64,000 nucleotides of DNA, from assembly GCF_003151255.1 (NCBI RefSeq), contig NZ_CP029481.1, positions 1,116,001-1,180,000 of the forward strand, in the 5' to 3' direction. Of the stretch, positions 41,965-53,018 are shown piece after piece. The translations under genes were made by a program, and so were the position numbers. The stretch comes from Microvirga sp. 17 mud 1-3 (GTDB lineage: Bacteria > Pseudomonadota > Alphaproteobacteria > Rhizobiales > Beijerinckiaceae). Below the pieces are notes generated by a model, which worked only from the letters and a program-made list of their open reading frames with translations, was not told where the DNA came from and did no database searches. Within the stretch, counting starts at the first letter, position 1. Each line of letters opens with the position of its first letter.

Positions 41965-42954
41965 TCAGTTCCCCTCGACCGTCTTGATGTTCGCGGCTTT
42001 GATCACGTCGGCCCAGGTCTGGATCTCCTTGGCCAGATACGGCTTGAAAGCCTCCGGGTCGCGCACGTTCAGCGTGAAGCCGATCTTGGTGATGCGCTCC
42101 TTCACGTCGGGCTTGTTGAGGATGTCGATGATGGTCTTCGACAGCTTGTCGAGGATGGGCTGGGGCGTCTTCACGGGCGCGAAGAAGGCGGCCCAGGATT
42201 CCGCGTCCGCGTCGGTCACGCCTTGCTCGCGAAGGGTCGGCACGTCGGGAGCCTGCGGATTGCGCTGCCGGCTCGCGAGGCCGATGGCGCGCATCTGGCC
42301 GGCCTGGAACTGCGCGAGCACGCTCGGCAGGGTCGAGTTCGACACGTCGATGCGGCCCGCCATCAGCTCCGTCACCAGGGGGGCGGCGCCGCGGAAGGGC
42401 ACGTGGGTCATCTTGATCCCCGTGCGGGTCATGAAGAGTTCGGTGGCGAGGTGTGAGCCCGAGCCGACGCCCGTGGAGCCGTAATTCAGCTTGCCCGGGT
42501 CCTTCTTGGCGAGGGCGATCAGCTCCGGAATGGTCTTCACCGGAAGGCTGTTGCTGACCACGAAGACATGCTCGAAGGCGCCGGCGCCGGCCAGCGGCGC
42601 GAAGTCCTTGATCGCGTCGTAGCCCGGCTCCTTCAGGAGGAACATGTTGTTCCCGTGGGTCTGGTTGTTGCCGAACACGATGGTGTAGCCGTCAGGCTCC
42701 GCCCGGGCCACGGTCCGGGTGCCGACCGCGCCGGACGCGCCCGCCAGATTCTCGACGATGACGTTCTGGCCGAGGCTCTTGCCCATTTCCTCTGCGACGA
42801 TGCGAGCGATCACGTCCGTCGGTCCGCCCGCCGGATAGGGCACGACCATCTTGACGACGCGGGTGGGGAAATCCTGGGCTATGGCCGAGGAGGCCAGGAG
42901 CGTCGCGCCGGCAAAGAGACCGAGTGCAAGCCGGCGAGTGAGGGAAGGGGTCAT
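41965..42954 (-). CDS. Orphan tripartite tricarboxylate transporter substrate-binding protein (Bug family)
   Basis: 329 residues. Sec signal peptide (about 1-26, Ala-Ile-Ala). Bug/TctC fold (PF03401) with the opening FPTRVVKMVVPYPAGGPTDV, the AGASGAVGT loop that holds a carboxylate ligand, and VPFRGAAPLVTELMAGRID. No TctA/TctB genes are next to it, so it may use the membrane parts at 58-60 kb or act as a sensor. Ends at its own terminator. Confidence 0.92.
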   Translation of the reverse strand: MTPSLTRRLALGLFAGATLLASSAIAQDFPTRVVKMVVPYPAGGPTDVIARIVAEEMGKSLGQNVIVENLAGASGAVGTRTVARAEPDGYTIVFGNNQTHGNNMFLLKEPGYDAIKDFAPLAGAGAFEHVFVVSNSLPVKTIPELIALAKKDPGKLNYGSTGVGSGSHLATELFMTRTGIKMTHVPFRGAAPLVTELMAGRIDVSNSTLPSVLAQFQAGQMRAIGLASRQRNPQAPDVPTLREQGVTDADAESWAAFFAPVKTPQPILDKLSKTIIDILNKPDVKERITKIGFTLNVRDPEAFKPYLAKEIQTWADVIKAANIKTVEGN

Positions 42955-43055
42955 CGTTCGGGAGTCTCCTCAAAAAGCCACGGTATGTGGGCTGTTTCGC
43001 TTGATTGGACAGCTTATGCGGACTAGGGTCCGCCGCCGTCAACGGTCCCTTCTAA

Positions 43056-44578
<1,523 letters not shown>

Positions 44579-44607
44579 GCCGAACGTTTCCGGATTTTTC
44601 CTGAACG

Positions 44608-44640
44608 AAAAGGACCGCCCGCAAGCCCCGGGCGATCTTC
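44608..44640. terminator. Candidate bidirectional terminator
   Basis: Stem with GACCGCCCG and CGGGCGATC (one mismatch), flanked by AAAAG on the left and TTCTT on the right, between the convergent aspartate aminotransferase and Lrp operons. Confidence 0.5.
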
Positions 44641-45126
44641 TTAGGAGGCGACCTCGGCCGCATCCTCGATCGGCACCAGGGGCTCGTCCTTGATGAGATC
44701 GAGCGTGAGGGCCGTGCGCACGTTGCGGACGTTGGGCAGGCTCGTGAGTTCGGAGACGAGACCCTGGAAGGACGCCAGGCTGGGGGCCACGCACTTCATG
44801 ATGAAGTCGATGTCGCCGGACAGGGTCCAGCATTCCCGGACCATGGTCCAGTCCTTGATCCGCTGCTCGAACTCCATGAGCTCCTTCTTGCCCTGAACGT
44901 CGAGCTGGACCATGGCGAAGCACACGATCTCGAAGCCGAGCGCCTTCGGATCGAGCATCGCCCGATAGGCCTTGATGACACCGGCGGCCTCGAGGGCGCG
45001 CACACGGCGCAGGCAAGGGGGTGCCGACAGGCCGACTCGCCGGGCCAGCTCCACATTCGTGATGCTGCCGTCGGCTTGCAGTTCCTTGAGAATGGCCCAG
45101 TCTATGGAATCGAGGCGTCCGCGCAC
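44641..45126 (-). CDS. Lrp/AsnC family transcriptional regulator
   Basis: 161 residues from GTG 45126, where GGAGG precedes the start; the longer open frame upstream has no such site. N-terminal helix-turn-helix (LDSIDWAILKELQADGSITNVELARRVGLS in two parts) and C-terminal RAM domain (about 70-150) ending near VRTALTLDLIKDEP. Likely an amino-acid-responsive regulator; the nearby aspartate aminotransferase is a possible target, inferred from position only. Confidence 0.9.
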   Translation of the reverse strand: MRGRLDSIDWAILKELQADGSITNVELARRVGLSAPPCLRRVRALEAAGVIKAYRAMLDPKALGFEIVCFAMVQLDVQGKKELMEFEQRIKDWTMVRECWTLSGDIDFIMKCVAPSLASFQGLVSELTSLPNVRNVRTALTLDLIKDEPLVPIEDAAEVAS

Positions 45127-45241
45127 GTGACCTCCGGGAAAGGCTCGTCTCGGCTGAGTAGACGTTGTAGAGGGTCTGCACAAGCTGGTCCGGCGATTAA
45201 GTCGCAACGAACCCCATAAACTCCACAGGCAGAAGGATCGA

Positions 45242-46252
45242 ATGTTGCGTGAATTGGGGCTCACCTCCTGGGTTCTGACCGACGGCAAGGCCGGGGACGA
45301 GATGCAGGCCCTGAGCGTCGCAGATGCCTTGAGCCTGTCTCCCGAGATCCGCCGGGTCCGGCCGAGGGCGCCTTTCAGCTGGCTGATGCCCTGGGGGCCG
45401 ATCGACCCGCGGGAGCGGCCGGGCGCTCATAACAGCCCCCTCGTCCCACCCTTTCCCGATCTCCTGATCGGCTCCGGGCGCCGGGCCGTGCCGTATCTGC
45501 GCTTCGTGAAGAAAGCCTCCGGCGGACGGACCTACACGGTGTTCCTGAAGGATCCGCGCACCGGCCCCGGGGCGGCGGACTTCATCTGGGCGCCGAGCTA
45601 CGACCGGATCCGCGGCCCCAACGTGCTCACCACCCTGACCCCGCCCCATCGGGTCTCGCCCGAGCGCCTTGCGGCCGCAAGGGCGCATCCGGATTCCCGC
45701 TTGGCCGGCCTGAAACATCCTCGTGTGGCCGTTCTGGTGGGCGGGAGCAGCCGCCATCACCGGTTCGAGGCCCAGGATGCTGCCCGCTTCACGGCCTACC
45801 TGACAACCCTGGCGGAGAGCGGCGCCGCCCTGATGATCACCGCCTCCCGGCGCACGCCCGAGCCCCTGCGGGACGCCCTGGCGGACCTTGCCCGCCGCCA
45901 TGGCGGCTTCTTCTGGGACGGGACGGGGGAAAACCCCTTCGTGTCCCTCCTTGCCCTGTCGGACGCCGTGGTCGTGACGGCGGATTCCTTCAACATGGTG
46001 GGCGAGGCCGCCGCCACGGGCGTGCCGCTCCTGGTCTTCGAGCCGTCCGGCGGGCATCCCAAGCTCCGGGTGTTCCTGGATGCGCTCAAGGAGAAGGGAG
46101 TTGTGCATCCCTTCGAGGGGCGACTTGAAGGCGCCCCTTACGAGCCGCTAAATTCAACCCCCCTGATCGCGCGCGCCATTGCCGAGGGCCTGGCCCGCCA
46201 CCGTCGCGCTCTCGGCCTGCCGGACGCGACATTTCCACTGGAGAACCCCTGA
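45242..46252 (+). CDS. ELM1/GtrOC1-like protein (DUF1022)
   Basis: 336 residues. Related to the mitochondrial fission protein ELM1 family (PF06258), which has a GT-B glycosyltransferase-like fold: SWVLTDGKAGDEMQAL at the start, a central PHRV segment, VLVGGSSRHHRF in the second Rossmann half, and VTADSFNMVGEAAATGVPLLVFEP near the end. Bacterial members are thought to act in surface polysaccharide synthesis; the donor and acceptor are unknown. Its TGA shares a base with the trxB ATG. Confidence 0.88.
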   Translation: MLRELGLTSWVLTDGKAGDEMQALSVADALSLSPEIRRVRPRAPFSWLMPWGPIDPRERPGAHNSPLVPPFPDLLIGSGRRAVPYLRFVKKASGGRTYTVFLKDPRTGPGAADFIWAPSYDRIRGPNVLTTLTPPHRVSPERLAAARAHPDSRLAGLKHPRVAVLVGGSSRHHRFEAQDAARFTAYLTTLAESGAALMITASRRTPEPLRDALADLARRHGGFFWDGTGENPFVSLLALSDAVVVTADSFNMVGEAAATGVPLLVFEPSGGHPKLRVFLDALKEKGVVHPFEGRLEGAPYEPLNSTPLIARAIAEGLARHRRALGLPDATFPLENP

Positions 46253-47214
46253 TGGCCCAATCCCACGCCAAGCTCATCATCGTCGGCTCTGGGCCTGCAG
46301 GCTATACGGCCGCGATCTATGCCGCCCGTGCGCTCCTGGAGCCCGTGCTGATCTCGGGCTTCCAGCCGGGCGGCCAGCTCATGATTACGACCGACGTGGA
46401 GAACTATCCGGGCTTCGCCGATGTGATCCAGGGCCCCTGGCTCATGGAGCAGATGCGCCTGCAGGCGGAGCATGTGGGCACGAAGATGGTGTCCGACCAC
46501 ATCGTCAAGGTGGACCTGAGCACCCGTCCGTTCCGCCTGGAGGGGGATTCCGGCGACGTCTATACCTGCGACGCCCTCATCGTCGCCACCGGCGCCCAGG
46601 CCAAGTGGCTCGGCCTGCCCTCGGAGGCTCAGTTCCAGGGCTTCGGCGTCTCGGCCTGCGCCACCTGCGACGGCTTCTTCTTCCGCGGCAAGGAGGTGGT
46701 GGTCGTCGGCGGCGGCAACACGGCCGTCGAGGAGGCGCTCTATCTGTCCCACTTGGCCAAGAAGGTCACGGTCGTGCACCGGCGCGATTCCTTCCGGGCC
46801 GAGCGGATCCTCCAGGATCGCCTGTTCAAGCAGCCCAATGTCGAGGTGATCTGGAATTCGGCCATCGACGAGATCTGCGGCTCGCAGAACCCGACCTCCG
46901 TCACCCATGTGCGGCTCAAGAACCTGGTGTCCGGCCAGGTGACGGAGCACAAGACCGACGGTGTCTTCATCGCCATCGGCCATAAGCCCTCGACAGAGCT
47001 TTTCGCCGGGCAACTCGACATGAAGCCTGGCGGTTATCTGCTCACCAAGCCCGACTCGACGGCCACGAACGTTCCGGGGGTCTTCGCGGCCGGCGACGTG
47101 GCGGACGACGTGTACCGCCAGGCGGTCACGGCGGCCGGAATGGGCTGCATGGCGGCGCTCGAATCCGAGCGCTACCTTGCGGCGCTGGAGACGACCCAGC
47201 AGGCCGCTGAATGA
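46252..47214 (+). CDS. trxB: Thioredoxin-disulfide reductase
   Basis: 320 residues, full length. FAD motif GSGPAGYTAAIYAAR near the start, redox pair Cys136/Cys139 in SACATCDGFF, NADPH motif VVGGGNTAVEEAL, and the C-terminal FAD block VPGVFAAGDVAD. Transfers electrons from NADPH to thioredoxin in the cytoplasm. Coupled to the upstream ELM1-like gene by a TGATG overlap; a LysR regulator follows on the same strand. Confidence 0.96.
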   Translation: MAQSHAKLIIVGSGPAGYTAAIYAARALLEPVLISGFQPGGQLMITTDVENYPGFADVIQGPWLMEQMRLQAEHVGTKMVSDHIVKVDLSTRPFRLEGDSGDVYTCDALIVATGAQAKWLGLPSEAQFQGFGVSACATCDGFFFRGKEVVVVGGGNTAVEEALYLSHLAKKVTVVHRRDSFRAERILQDRLFKQPNVEVIWNSAIDEICGSQNPTSVTHVRLKNLVSGQVTEHKTDGVFIAIGHKPSTELFAGQLDMKPGGYLLTKPDSTATNVPGVFAAGDVADDVYRQAVTAAGMGCMAALESERYLAALETTQQAAE

Positions 47215-47325
47215 TTTCATAACAGGAATTTGCTGGACCGCCGGTCGGAATTCCTATTGCGTCCGTCGGGCACCGGTAAGAGATAGAAAACCCGGCTTCA
47301 GAGGCCGGGACGTGAGGGGAACGCC

Positions 47326-48216
47326 GTGGATTGGGACAAAATCCGGATTTTCTATACGGTCGCTGAAGCCGGGAGCTTCACGCGGGCCGGCGACGATCTG
47401 GGTCTGAGCCAATCCGCGGTCAGCCGCCAGATCAGCGCCCTGGAGCGGGAGCTGAAGGCGCCCCTGTTCCACCGCCACGCCCGCGGCCTTATCCTGACCG
47501 AGCAGGGGGACCTGCTGTTCCGCGCCGCCCGCGACATGCGCATGCGGCTGGAGACCACAAAGGCCCGCCTCGTCGAGACGAGCGAGCGGCCCTCAGGTGT
47601 CCTCAAGGTAACCACCACGGTCGGGCTCGGGTCGATCTGGCTGGCACAGCGCATCGCGGAATTCCTCGACCTTTACCCTGAAGTGCGGGTCGAGCTGATC
47701 CTCAACAACGAGGAGCTCGATCTCGCCATGCGCGAGGCCGACGTGGCGATCCGCCTGCGGCGGCCCGCCCAGCCGGACCTGATCCAGCGCCGCCTGTTCA
47801 CGATCCACTTCCACGTCTATGCGTCGAACGACTACCTGAAGCGCTTCGGCGAGCCCAAGACCCTAGAAGAGCTGGACAAGCACCGGATCGTGTCGTTCGG
47901 CGGCCAGGAGCCGTCCTATCTCATGTCCGTGCACTGGCTCTCCACGGCCGGTCGCGAAGGCCAGGAGCCCCGGCCGTACCATTACGTGGTCAACAACATC
48001 ACGGCGCTCCGCTACGCGGTGGAGACGGGTGCGGGCATTGCGGTGCTGCCGGATTACGTTGTGGTCGGAAACCCGCATCTCACCCAGATCCTGCGGGATA
48101 CCGAGATGCCTTCCCTCGACAGCTATCTCGTGTATGCGGAGGAGATGCGCTCGGTCGCCCGGGTCCAGGCCTTCCGGGACTTCCTCATCAGCAAGGCCCA
48201 GCGCTGGACCTATTAG
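47326..48216 (+). CDS. LysR family transcriptional regulator
   Basis: 296 residues from GTG 47326 with GAGGGGA upstream. N-terminal winged helix (about 1-60; SFTRAGDDLGLSQSAVSRQISALE) and the usual periplasmic-binding-like effector domain. Its place right after trxB is a conserved arrangement in several Rhizobiales as I recall it, but whether it controls trxB is not known. Inducer unknown. Confidence 0.92.
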   Translation: MDWDKIRIFYTVAEAGSFTRAGDDLGLSQSAVSRQISALERELKAPLFHRHARGLILTEQGDLLFRAARDMRMRLETTKARLVETSERPSGVLKVTTTVGLGSIWLAQRIAEFLDLYPEVRVELILNNEELDLAMREADVAIRLRRPAQPDLIQRRLFTIHFHVYASNDYLKRFGEPKTLEELDKHRIVSFGGQEPSYLMSVHWLSTAGREGQEPRPYHYVVNNITALRYAVETGAGIAVLPDYVVVGNPHLTQILRDTEMPSLDSYLVYAEEMRSVARVQAFRDFLISKAQRWTY

Positions 48217-48247
48217 GCGCTGCCTCACGGCTAGTCCCGAGGACGGG

Positions 48248-49300
48248 CTAAGCGCGCCTCAGCAGGGTCTCGCGCGGAGTCTCGTTGAAAGCGCGCCTGT
48301 AGGCCACGCTGAATTCCCCCATATGGCTGAAGCCGCACGCCAGAGCGATCTCGGTCACGGTCGAGGCTGTCGGATCTGCGGCCGCAAGAGACAGGCGAGC
48401 TTTCTGCAGCCGGATGGAGCGCAGGAAGGCCATAGGGGTCATGTTCCGGTAATTCTGAAAGCCCGCCTGCAGGCTTCGGGCGCTGACGCCCGCATGAGCC
48501 GAAATGTCTGCGAGCGACAGCGGCTCGAAGAAATGCGCCTCCATATAGGCCTCCGCCCGTTTCACATAAAAGGGCGCGACGGCCGATTGAGGCTGAAGCA
48601 GGGCTTCGGAATAGTTGTGGCGATGCCCGAACAGGAGGCTGGTAAAGACCAGGTGCTCGAGTTGCTGCCGGATGGCAGGGATATGCCTGACGAGGGAATC
48701 CGGATTGCTGAGTTCCGCCTCAATGTACTGCATCGTCCGGAGCCAGCCGGGACCGATGCCCGTATCGAGAGGAAATCCGATTTCGAGGTCGAGGCGCTCG
48801 TCGAGATCCCGCCCGAGCAGCTTTGCACAATATTCCGTGAGTCTCTTGCGATCCACAACGAGGGCGCGCGCATCGCAATCCTCCGAGAATTCGAGCGCGC
48901 GCTTGGGGCCGGATGAGAAGAAGATGCCATGCGCCCCTGTAATCGCGAAGGTCTCCCGGCCGTAGACCAATTGGGCGCTGCCTGAATGCGCCATGACGAA
49001 GGCGATGTTGTTGAGCCGCTCGTCTACTTCTTGCGGAGGCAGGACGATGGAGAGCTTTTGTCCGAACCGGACGTCGAAAATGCCGAGCTCTTGGGTTCCG
49101 TGAAACTGAAAGATGCCGTGAAACGGTCCCGCCCGGGTTGCCGGAATAAGCGTCTGCGGAGAAATGAAATTGCTCAGGGAATGTTCGAGCTCGTCGACCT
49201 CCGAGGTTTCACAATGATAATCGGCAAAGATCTTCTGGGCTTGAGCCGAAACGGGCTGAGAGGGGTCCGGAATATTGGCTGAAGCGATTGATCTGCCCAT
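48248..49300 (-). CDS. AraC family transcriptional regulator
   Basis: 350 residues. Long N-terminal sensing part (AraC-binding-like/AraC_binding_2, about 1-220) and C-terminal double helix-turn-helix (about 245-345): LSLADISAHAGVSARSLQAGFQNYRNMTPMAFLR in two parts, then VTEIALACGFSHMGEFSVAYRRAFNETP. No target is obvious; neighbours are an unrelated regulator and a dehydrogenase on the same strand. Confidence 0.9.
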   Translation of the reverse strand: MGRSIASANIPDPSQPVSAQAQKIFADYHCETSEVDELEHSLSNFISPQTLIPATRAGPFHGIFQFHGTQELGIFDVRFGQKLSIVLPPQEVDERLNNIAFVMAHSGSAQLVYGRETFAITGAHGIFFSSGPKRALEFSEDCDARALVVDRKRLTEYCAKLLGRDLDERLDLEIGFPLDTGIGPGWLRTMQYIEAELSNPDSLVRHIPAIRQQLEHLVFTSLLFGHRHNYSEALLQPQSAVAPFYVKRAEAYMEAHFFEPLSLADISAHAGVSARSLQAGFQNYRNMTPMAFLRSIRLQKARLSLAAADPTASTVTEIALACGFSHMGEFSVAYRRAFNETPRETLLRRA

Positions 49301-49489
49301 GGGCTCGGCTCGGAGAGGGATTCCGAATCTGCATATATGCTCTCCCCTTGTCCACGGGCTTGGGCGCAGAGGAGAGCAGATGCACGGGCTCTAAAGAACT
49401 AGTCTCGGCGTTCGGTTCGCCAATACATAAACCCTTGGGCGAATTGCGTGCGGATACTTAACTACCGGTTGGTGTGGGGCCGGGCGACC

Positions 49490-50368
49490 TTATTTTTCCA
49501 ATCGCGAGATCAGGCTCGACGTATCCCAGCGGTTGCCGCCCTTCGCCTGCACGTCGGCGTAGAACTGGTCCACCAGGGCCGTCACGGGCAGGCTGGCGCC
49601 GTTCTTCCGCGCCTCGGAGAGGACGATGGAGAGGTCCTTGCGCATCCAGTCCACCGCGAAGCCGAAATCGAACTTGCCCTGATTCATGGTCTTGCCGCGG
49701 TTCTCCATCTGCCATGAGCCGGCGGCGCCCTTGGAGATCACGTCGAGCACGGCCTCGATGTCGAGGCCGGCGCGCTTGCCGAAATGGATGCCCTCGGACA
49801 GGGCCTGGACGAGGCCCGCGATGCAGATCTGGTTGATCATCTTGGTGAGCTGGCCGGAGCCGGCCGGGCCCATGAGCCGGCAGGCCCGAGCGAAGCTCAT
49901 GATGACGGGCTCGGCCTTCCCGTAGGGCTCCGCATCGCCGCCGCACATGACGGTCAGCACGCCGTTTTCGGCGCCCGCTTGGCCACCGGAAACCGGTGCG
50001 TCCACGAAGGCGGCATCCTTTGCCCGGGCGGCTTGGTAGAGCTCGCGAGCGACCTCCGCGGAGGCGGTGGTGTGGTCGACGAAGATGGAACCGGGGCGCA
50101 GCGCCTGGAAGGCGCCGTCCGGGCCAAGGGTGACTTGGCGCAGGTCGTCGTCGTTGCCGACGCAGGCGAACACGATGTCCTGTCCCTCGGCGGCCTCGCG
50201 GGGTGTCGGCACGGCGCGGCCGCCATTCTCCGAGACCCACTTGTCGGCCTTTTCGGCCGTGCGGTTGTAGACCGTCACCTCATGGCCTTTGGCCTTCAGG
50301 TGGCGCGCCATGGGATAGCCCATGACTCCCAGACCGATGAAACTGACCTTCATGCCGCCTTGCGCCAT
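49490..50368 (-). CDS. NAD(P)-dependent beta-hydroxyacid dehydrogenase
   Basis: 292 residues, 3-hydroxyisobutyrate dehydrogenase/tartronate semialdehyde reductase family. Rossmann motif FIGLGVMGYPMARHL at the start, substrate motif FVDAPVSGGQAGA (about 118-130), and the catalytic Lys in GSGQLTKMINQ (about 172). The exact substrate is not fixed by sequence; glyoxylate/succinic semialdehyde-type reductases are close alternatives. Confidence 0.9.
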   Translation of the reverse strand: MAQGGMKVSFIGLGVMGYPMARHLKAKGHEVTVYNRTAEKADKWVSENGGRAVPTPREAAEGQDIVFACVGNDDDLRQVTLGPDGAFQALRPGSIFVDHTTASAEVARELYQAARAKDAAFVDAPVSGGQAGAENGVLTVMCGGDAEPYGKAEPVIMSFARACRLMGPAGSGQLTKMINQICIAGLVQALSEGIHFGKRAGLDIEAVLDVISKGAAGSWQMENRGKTMNQGKFDFGFAVDWMRKDLSIVLSEARKNGASLPVTALVDQFYADVQAKGGNRWDTSSLISRLEK

Positions 50369-50430
50369 CTTCCGCTCCCTGAACCGTCGATAAAGGTTCT
50401 ATGGAGAGACCCGGCGGGGAGCAACCGTTC

Positions 50431-51237
50431 TCACTTGATATCGAACGGAAAATACTTGGCGCGGATCCGATCATAGGTGCCGTCGGCCATGACTTTGTCG
50501 ATGGCCTCGTCGAACCGCGCCTTGAGGGCCGTGTCCTCCTTGCGCATTCCCACACCGTAGAACTGGCGCCGATAGGGAGGATCTGCGGGGGCGGGGCCGA
50601 GAATCCGGCAGCATTCGCCCTCGCGGGACTTGAGGAATTCGGCCAGGGCACGCTTGTCGCCGAACACCGCGTCGATGCGGCCCACGAGAAGATCGAGATT
50701 GGCCTCGACGGGGGTCGAGTAGGGGATGATCTCGGCGCCCTTGTAGTTCTGCCGGAGATAATCGAGATGATCGGAGCGGTCCGTGGCGCCGATCTTCCGG
50801 CCCGCGAGTGCGCTCGGCGTGACGCCGTTGAGAGAGCTTTCCTTGGGCGCAATGAAGATGGCCGGGATCCGGTAATAGGGCTTCGAGAAGGCGAGGCGCT
50901 TCTGGCGCTTCTCGGTGATTTCGAGGGACGACATGACCGCATCGTATTCGCGGTTGAGAAGGCCGCGCTGGATGCCTTCCCATTCGTGCTGCACGAAGAC
51001 GCAATCCGCCTTCATGACGTCGCACAGGGCCTTGCCGAGATCGACCTCGAACCCCTGCAGCTCGTTGTTTTCCATGTAGTTGAAGGGAGGGTAGGCGCCC
51101 TCGATGGCGATGCGGATGGTCGGGCTGTCCGGAGCCTTCGGCTGGGACGTATCCTGGGCCGTTGCCGGGGTGGCGGCGAGCCAGAAGAAGAGGCCCGCCA
51201 TGGCGGTCAGTCGGCGCCCGAAACTCAACACGATCAC
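50431..51237 (-). CDS. Amino-acid-type ABC transporter substrate-binding protein
   Basis: 268 residues from GTG 51237, chosen because it supplies a charged n-region (RR) before the hydrophobic signal; ATG 51201 would leave too short a signal. Family 3 solute-binding protein (PF00497): IRIAIEGAYPPFNYMENNEL in part, FEVDLGKALC, MSSLEITEKRQKRLAFSKPYY and VGRIDAVFGD. Binds polar amino acids in the periplasm. No permease or ATPase gene is adjacent, so it is an orphan here. Confidence 0.88.
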   Translation of the reverse strand: MIVLSFGRRLTAMAGLFFWLAATPATAQDTSQPKAPDSPTIRIAIEGAYPPFNYMENNELQGFEVDLGKALCDVMKADCVFVQHEWEGIQRGLLNREYDAVMSSLEITEKRQKRLAFSKPYYRIPAIFIAPKESSLNGVTPSALAGRKIGATDRSDHLDYLRQNYKGAEIIPYSTPVEANLDLLVGRIDAVFGDKRALAEFLKSREGECCRILGPAPADPPYRRQFYGVGMRKEDTALKARFDEAIDKVMADGTYDRIRAKYFPFDIK

Positions 51238-51338
51238 GATGCTGTTGCCCTGAATGTCGTCGGCGATATTCCTTGAACCTGTTGAATAGTCAAGATTCTC
51301 CAGCGGCCAATACTGTCGCGGGATAGTATTCTTAAGGA

Positions 51339-52370
51339 CTAGCCGCCAGTCGTGCTCATGTGACGCCGCAGGGCGGGGCGGGCATGGCGGCGGTCGATGA
51401 CGAAGTCGTGGCCCTTGGGCTTGCGGGCGATGGCACCGAGGATGGTCTGGCGCAGCAGGTCGTCGCTCTGCGAGGCCCGCACCGGATGCCGCAGATCGGC
51501 GGCGTCCTCCTGGCCGAGGCACATGAAGAGCTGGCCTGTGCAGGTCAGCCGCACCCGGTTGCAGCTCTCACAGAAGTTATGGGTCATGGGCGTGATGAAG
51601 CCGAGCCGGCCACCCGTTTCGGCCACGCGCACATAGCGGGCAGGGCCGCCCGTGCGATCTTCGACCGCATCCAGGGTGAAACGCCGGCTAAGGCGGGCGC
51701 GCACCAGGGAGAGGGGCAGGAACTGGTCGATGCGCTCACCATCGATCTCCCCGAGGGGCATGACCTCGATGAGGGTCAGATCCATGCCGCGCCCGTGGGC
51801 CCAGGTCAGGAGCGTCTCGATCTCGTCCTCGTTCACGTCCTTCAGGGCGACCGCGTTGATCTTGACCTTCAGGCCCGCCGCTTGAGCGGCATCGAGGCCC
51901 GCCATCACCTTCGATAGGTCGCCCCAGCGGGTGATGCGTCGGAACTTGTCGGCGTCCAGGGTATCGAGGGACACGTTGACGCGCCTCACGCCGCAGGCCG
52001 CGAGTTCCGAAGCGTAGCGGGCAAGCTGCGAGCCGTTCGTCGTCAGGGTCAGTTCGTCCAGGGCGCCGCTTTCCAGATGGCGCGAGAGGGAGCCGAAGAG
52101 GCTCATGATGTCCCGCCGCACCAGGGGCTCGCCCCCAGTGATGCGCAGCTTGCGCACGCCGCTGTCGACGAAGACGGAGCAGATCCGGTCGAGCTCCTCC
52201 AGGGTCAGCAGGTCCCGCTTCGGCAGGAACGCCATGTCTTCCGACATGCAATAGACGCAGCGGAAATCGCACCGGTCCGTCACCGAGACCCGCAGATAGG
52301 TGATGTCCCGGCCGAAGGGATCGACCAGGGGCTGGGCCGCGGAGGAGGGCAGGGGCATGTCTGCCGGCAT
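51339..52370 (-). CDS. moaA: GTP 3',8-cyclase MoaA
   Basis: 343 residues from ATG 52370. First step of molybdenum cofactor synthesis. Radical-SAM cluster Cys34, Cys38, Cys41 in CDFRCVYC and the second 4Fe-4S cluster near the C-terminus in [11 protein letters not shown] plus a later Cys. ITGGEPLVR and the TTNGSQL block are intact. The C-terminal GG (MSTTGG) carries the terminal double glycine needed for activity. Divergent from a DUF971 gene. Confidence 0.95.
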   Translation of the reverse strand: MPADMPLPSSAAQPLVDPFGRDITYLRVSVTDRCDFRCVYCMSEDMAFLPKRDLLTLEELDRICSVFVDSGVRKLRITGGEPLVRRDIMSLFGSLSRHLESGALDELTLTTNGSQLARYASELAACGVRRVNVSLDTLDADKFRRITRWGDLSKVMAGLDAAQAAGLKVKINAVALKDVNEDEIETLLTWAHGRGMDLTLIEVMPLGEIDGERIDQFLPLSLVRARLSRRFTLDAVEDRTGGPARYVRVAETGGRLGFITPMTHNFCESCNRVRLTCTGQLFMCLGQEDAADLRHPVRASQSDDLLRQTILGAIARKPKGHDFVIDRRHARPALRRHMSTTGG

Positions 52371-52468
52371 GGGAGGGGCGATCCTTTGCGGGTTGTCCCG
52401 GAAGGGCACCCAGCGTAGTGATCGGGCCGCGGGCGTCAATTCACAAACCGGGCAGGAGGCGAGGGAAC

Positions 52469-52846
52469 ATGGCCGAGGGGAACATGGCAACGGAACGCTG
52501 GCCCACCGAGCTGCGGCTCTCCCCGGATAAGCGCAGCCTGCGCATCGCCTTCGACGACGGCACGGCTTTCAACCTCCCGGCCGAATACCTGCGGGTGACG
52601 AGCCCCTCGGCGGAGGTCCAGGGCCACAGCCCCTCCGAGCGCAGGACCGTGCCGGGCAAGCGCAATGTCCAGATCCTCGCGGTCGAGCCCGTCGGCAACT
52701 ATGCCGTCAAGCTCGTCTTCGACGACATGCACGATACCGGCATCTACGGCTGGGACTATCTCCACCGGCTCGGCGCCGAGCAGGAGGAACGCTTCGCGGC
52801 CTATCTGGCGGAACTCTCCGCCAAGGGATTGTCGCGGGACCGCTGA
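52469..52846 (+). CDS. DUF971 domain protein
   Basis: 125 residues from ATG 52469 (GGAGG and GAGGGA upstream); ATG 52484 is a second option. Matches DUF971, the N-terminal domain of gamma-butyrobetaine hydroxylase (PF06155): [57 protein letters not shown]. Standalone DUF971 proteins often occur near Fe-S assembly or Mrp ATPase genes; next to moaA it may have an Fe-S or Moco-related role, which is inferred. Confidence 0.9.
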   Translation: MAEGNMATERWPTELRLSPDKRSLRIAFDDGTAFNLPAEYLRVTSPSAEVQGHSPSERRTVPGKRNVQILAVEPVGNYAVKLVFDDMHDTGIYGWDYLHRLGAEQEERFAAYLAELSAKGLSRDR

Positions 52847-53018
52847 TGGGAGGTGGATTGGGCAGCAGAGACCGCTAACGGTCCTGTAAGCAGCTGAATT
52901 TATGGCCGAATTGCCATGCTCTATGGAGAGCTCACGGCCCGTGATCCCTCTCGTGTAAACGCGGCCTTTGCGTGGCCTTTGCCGGGAACTCGGATCACTT
53001 CGGCGCGAACCGATTGCC

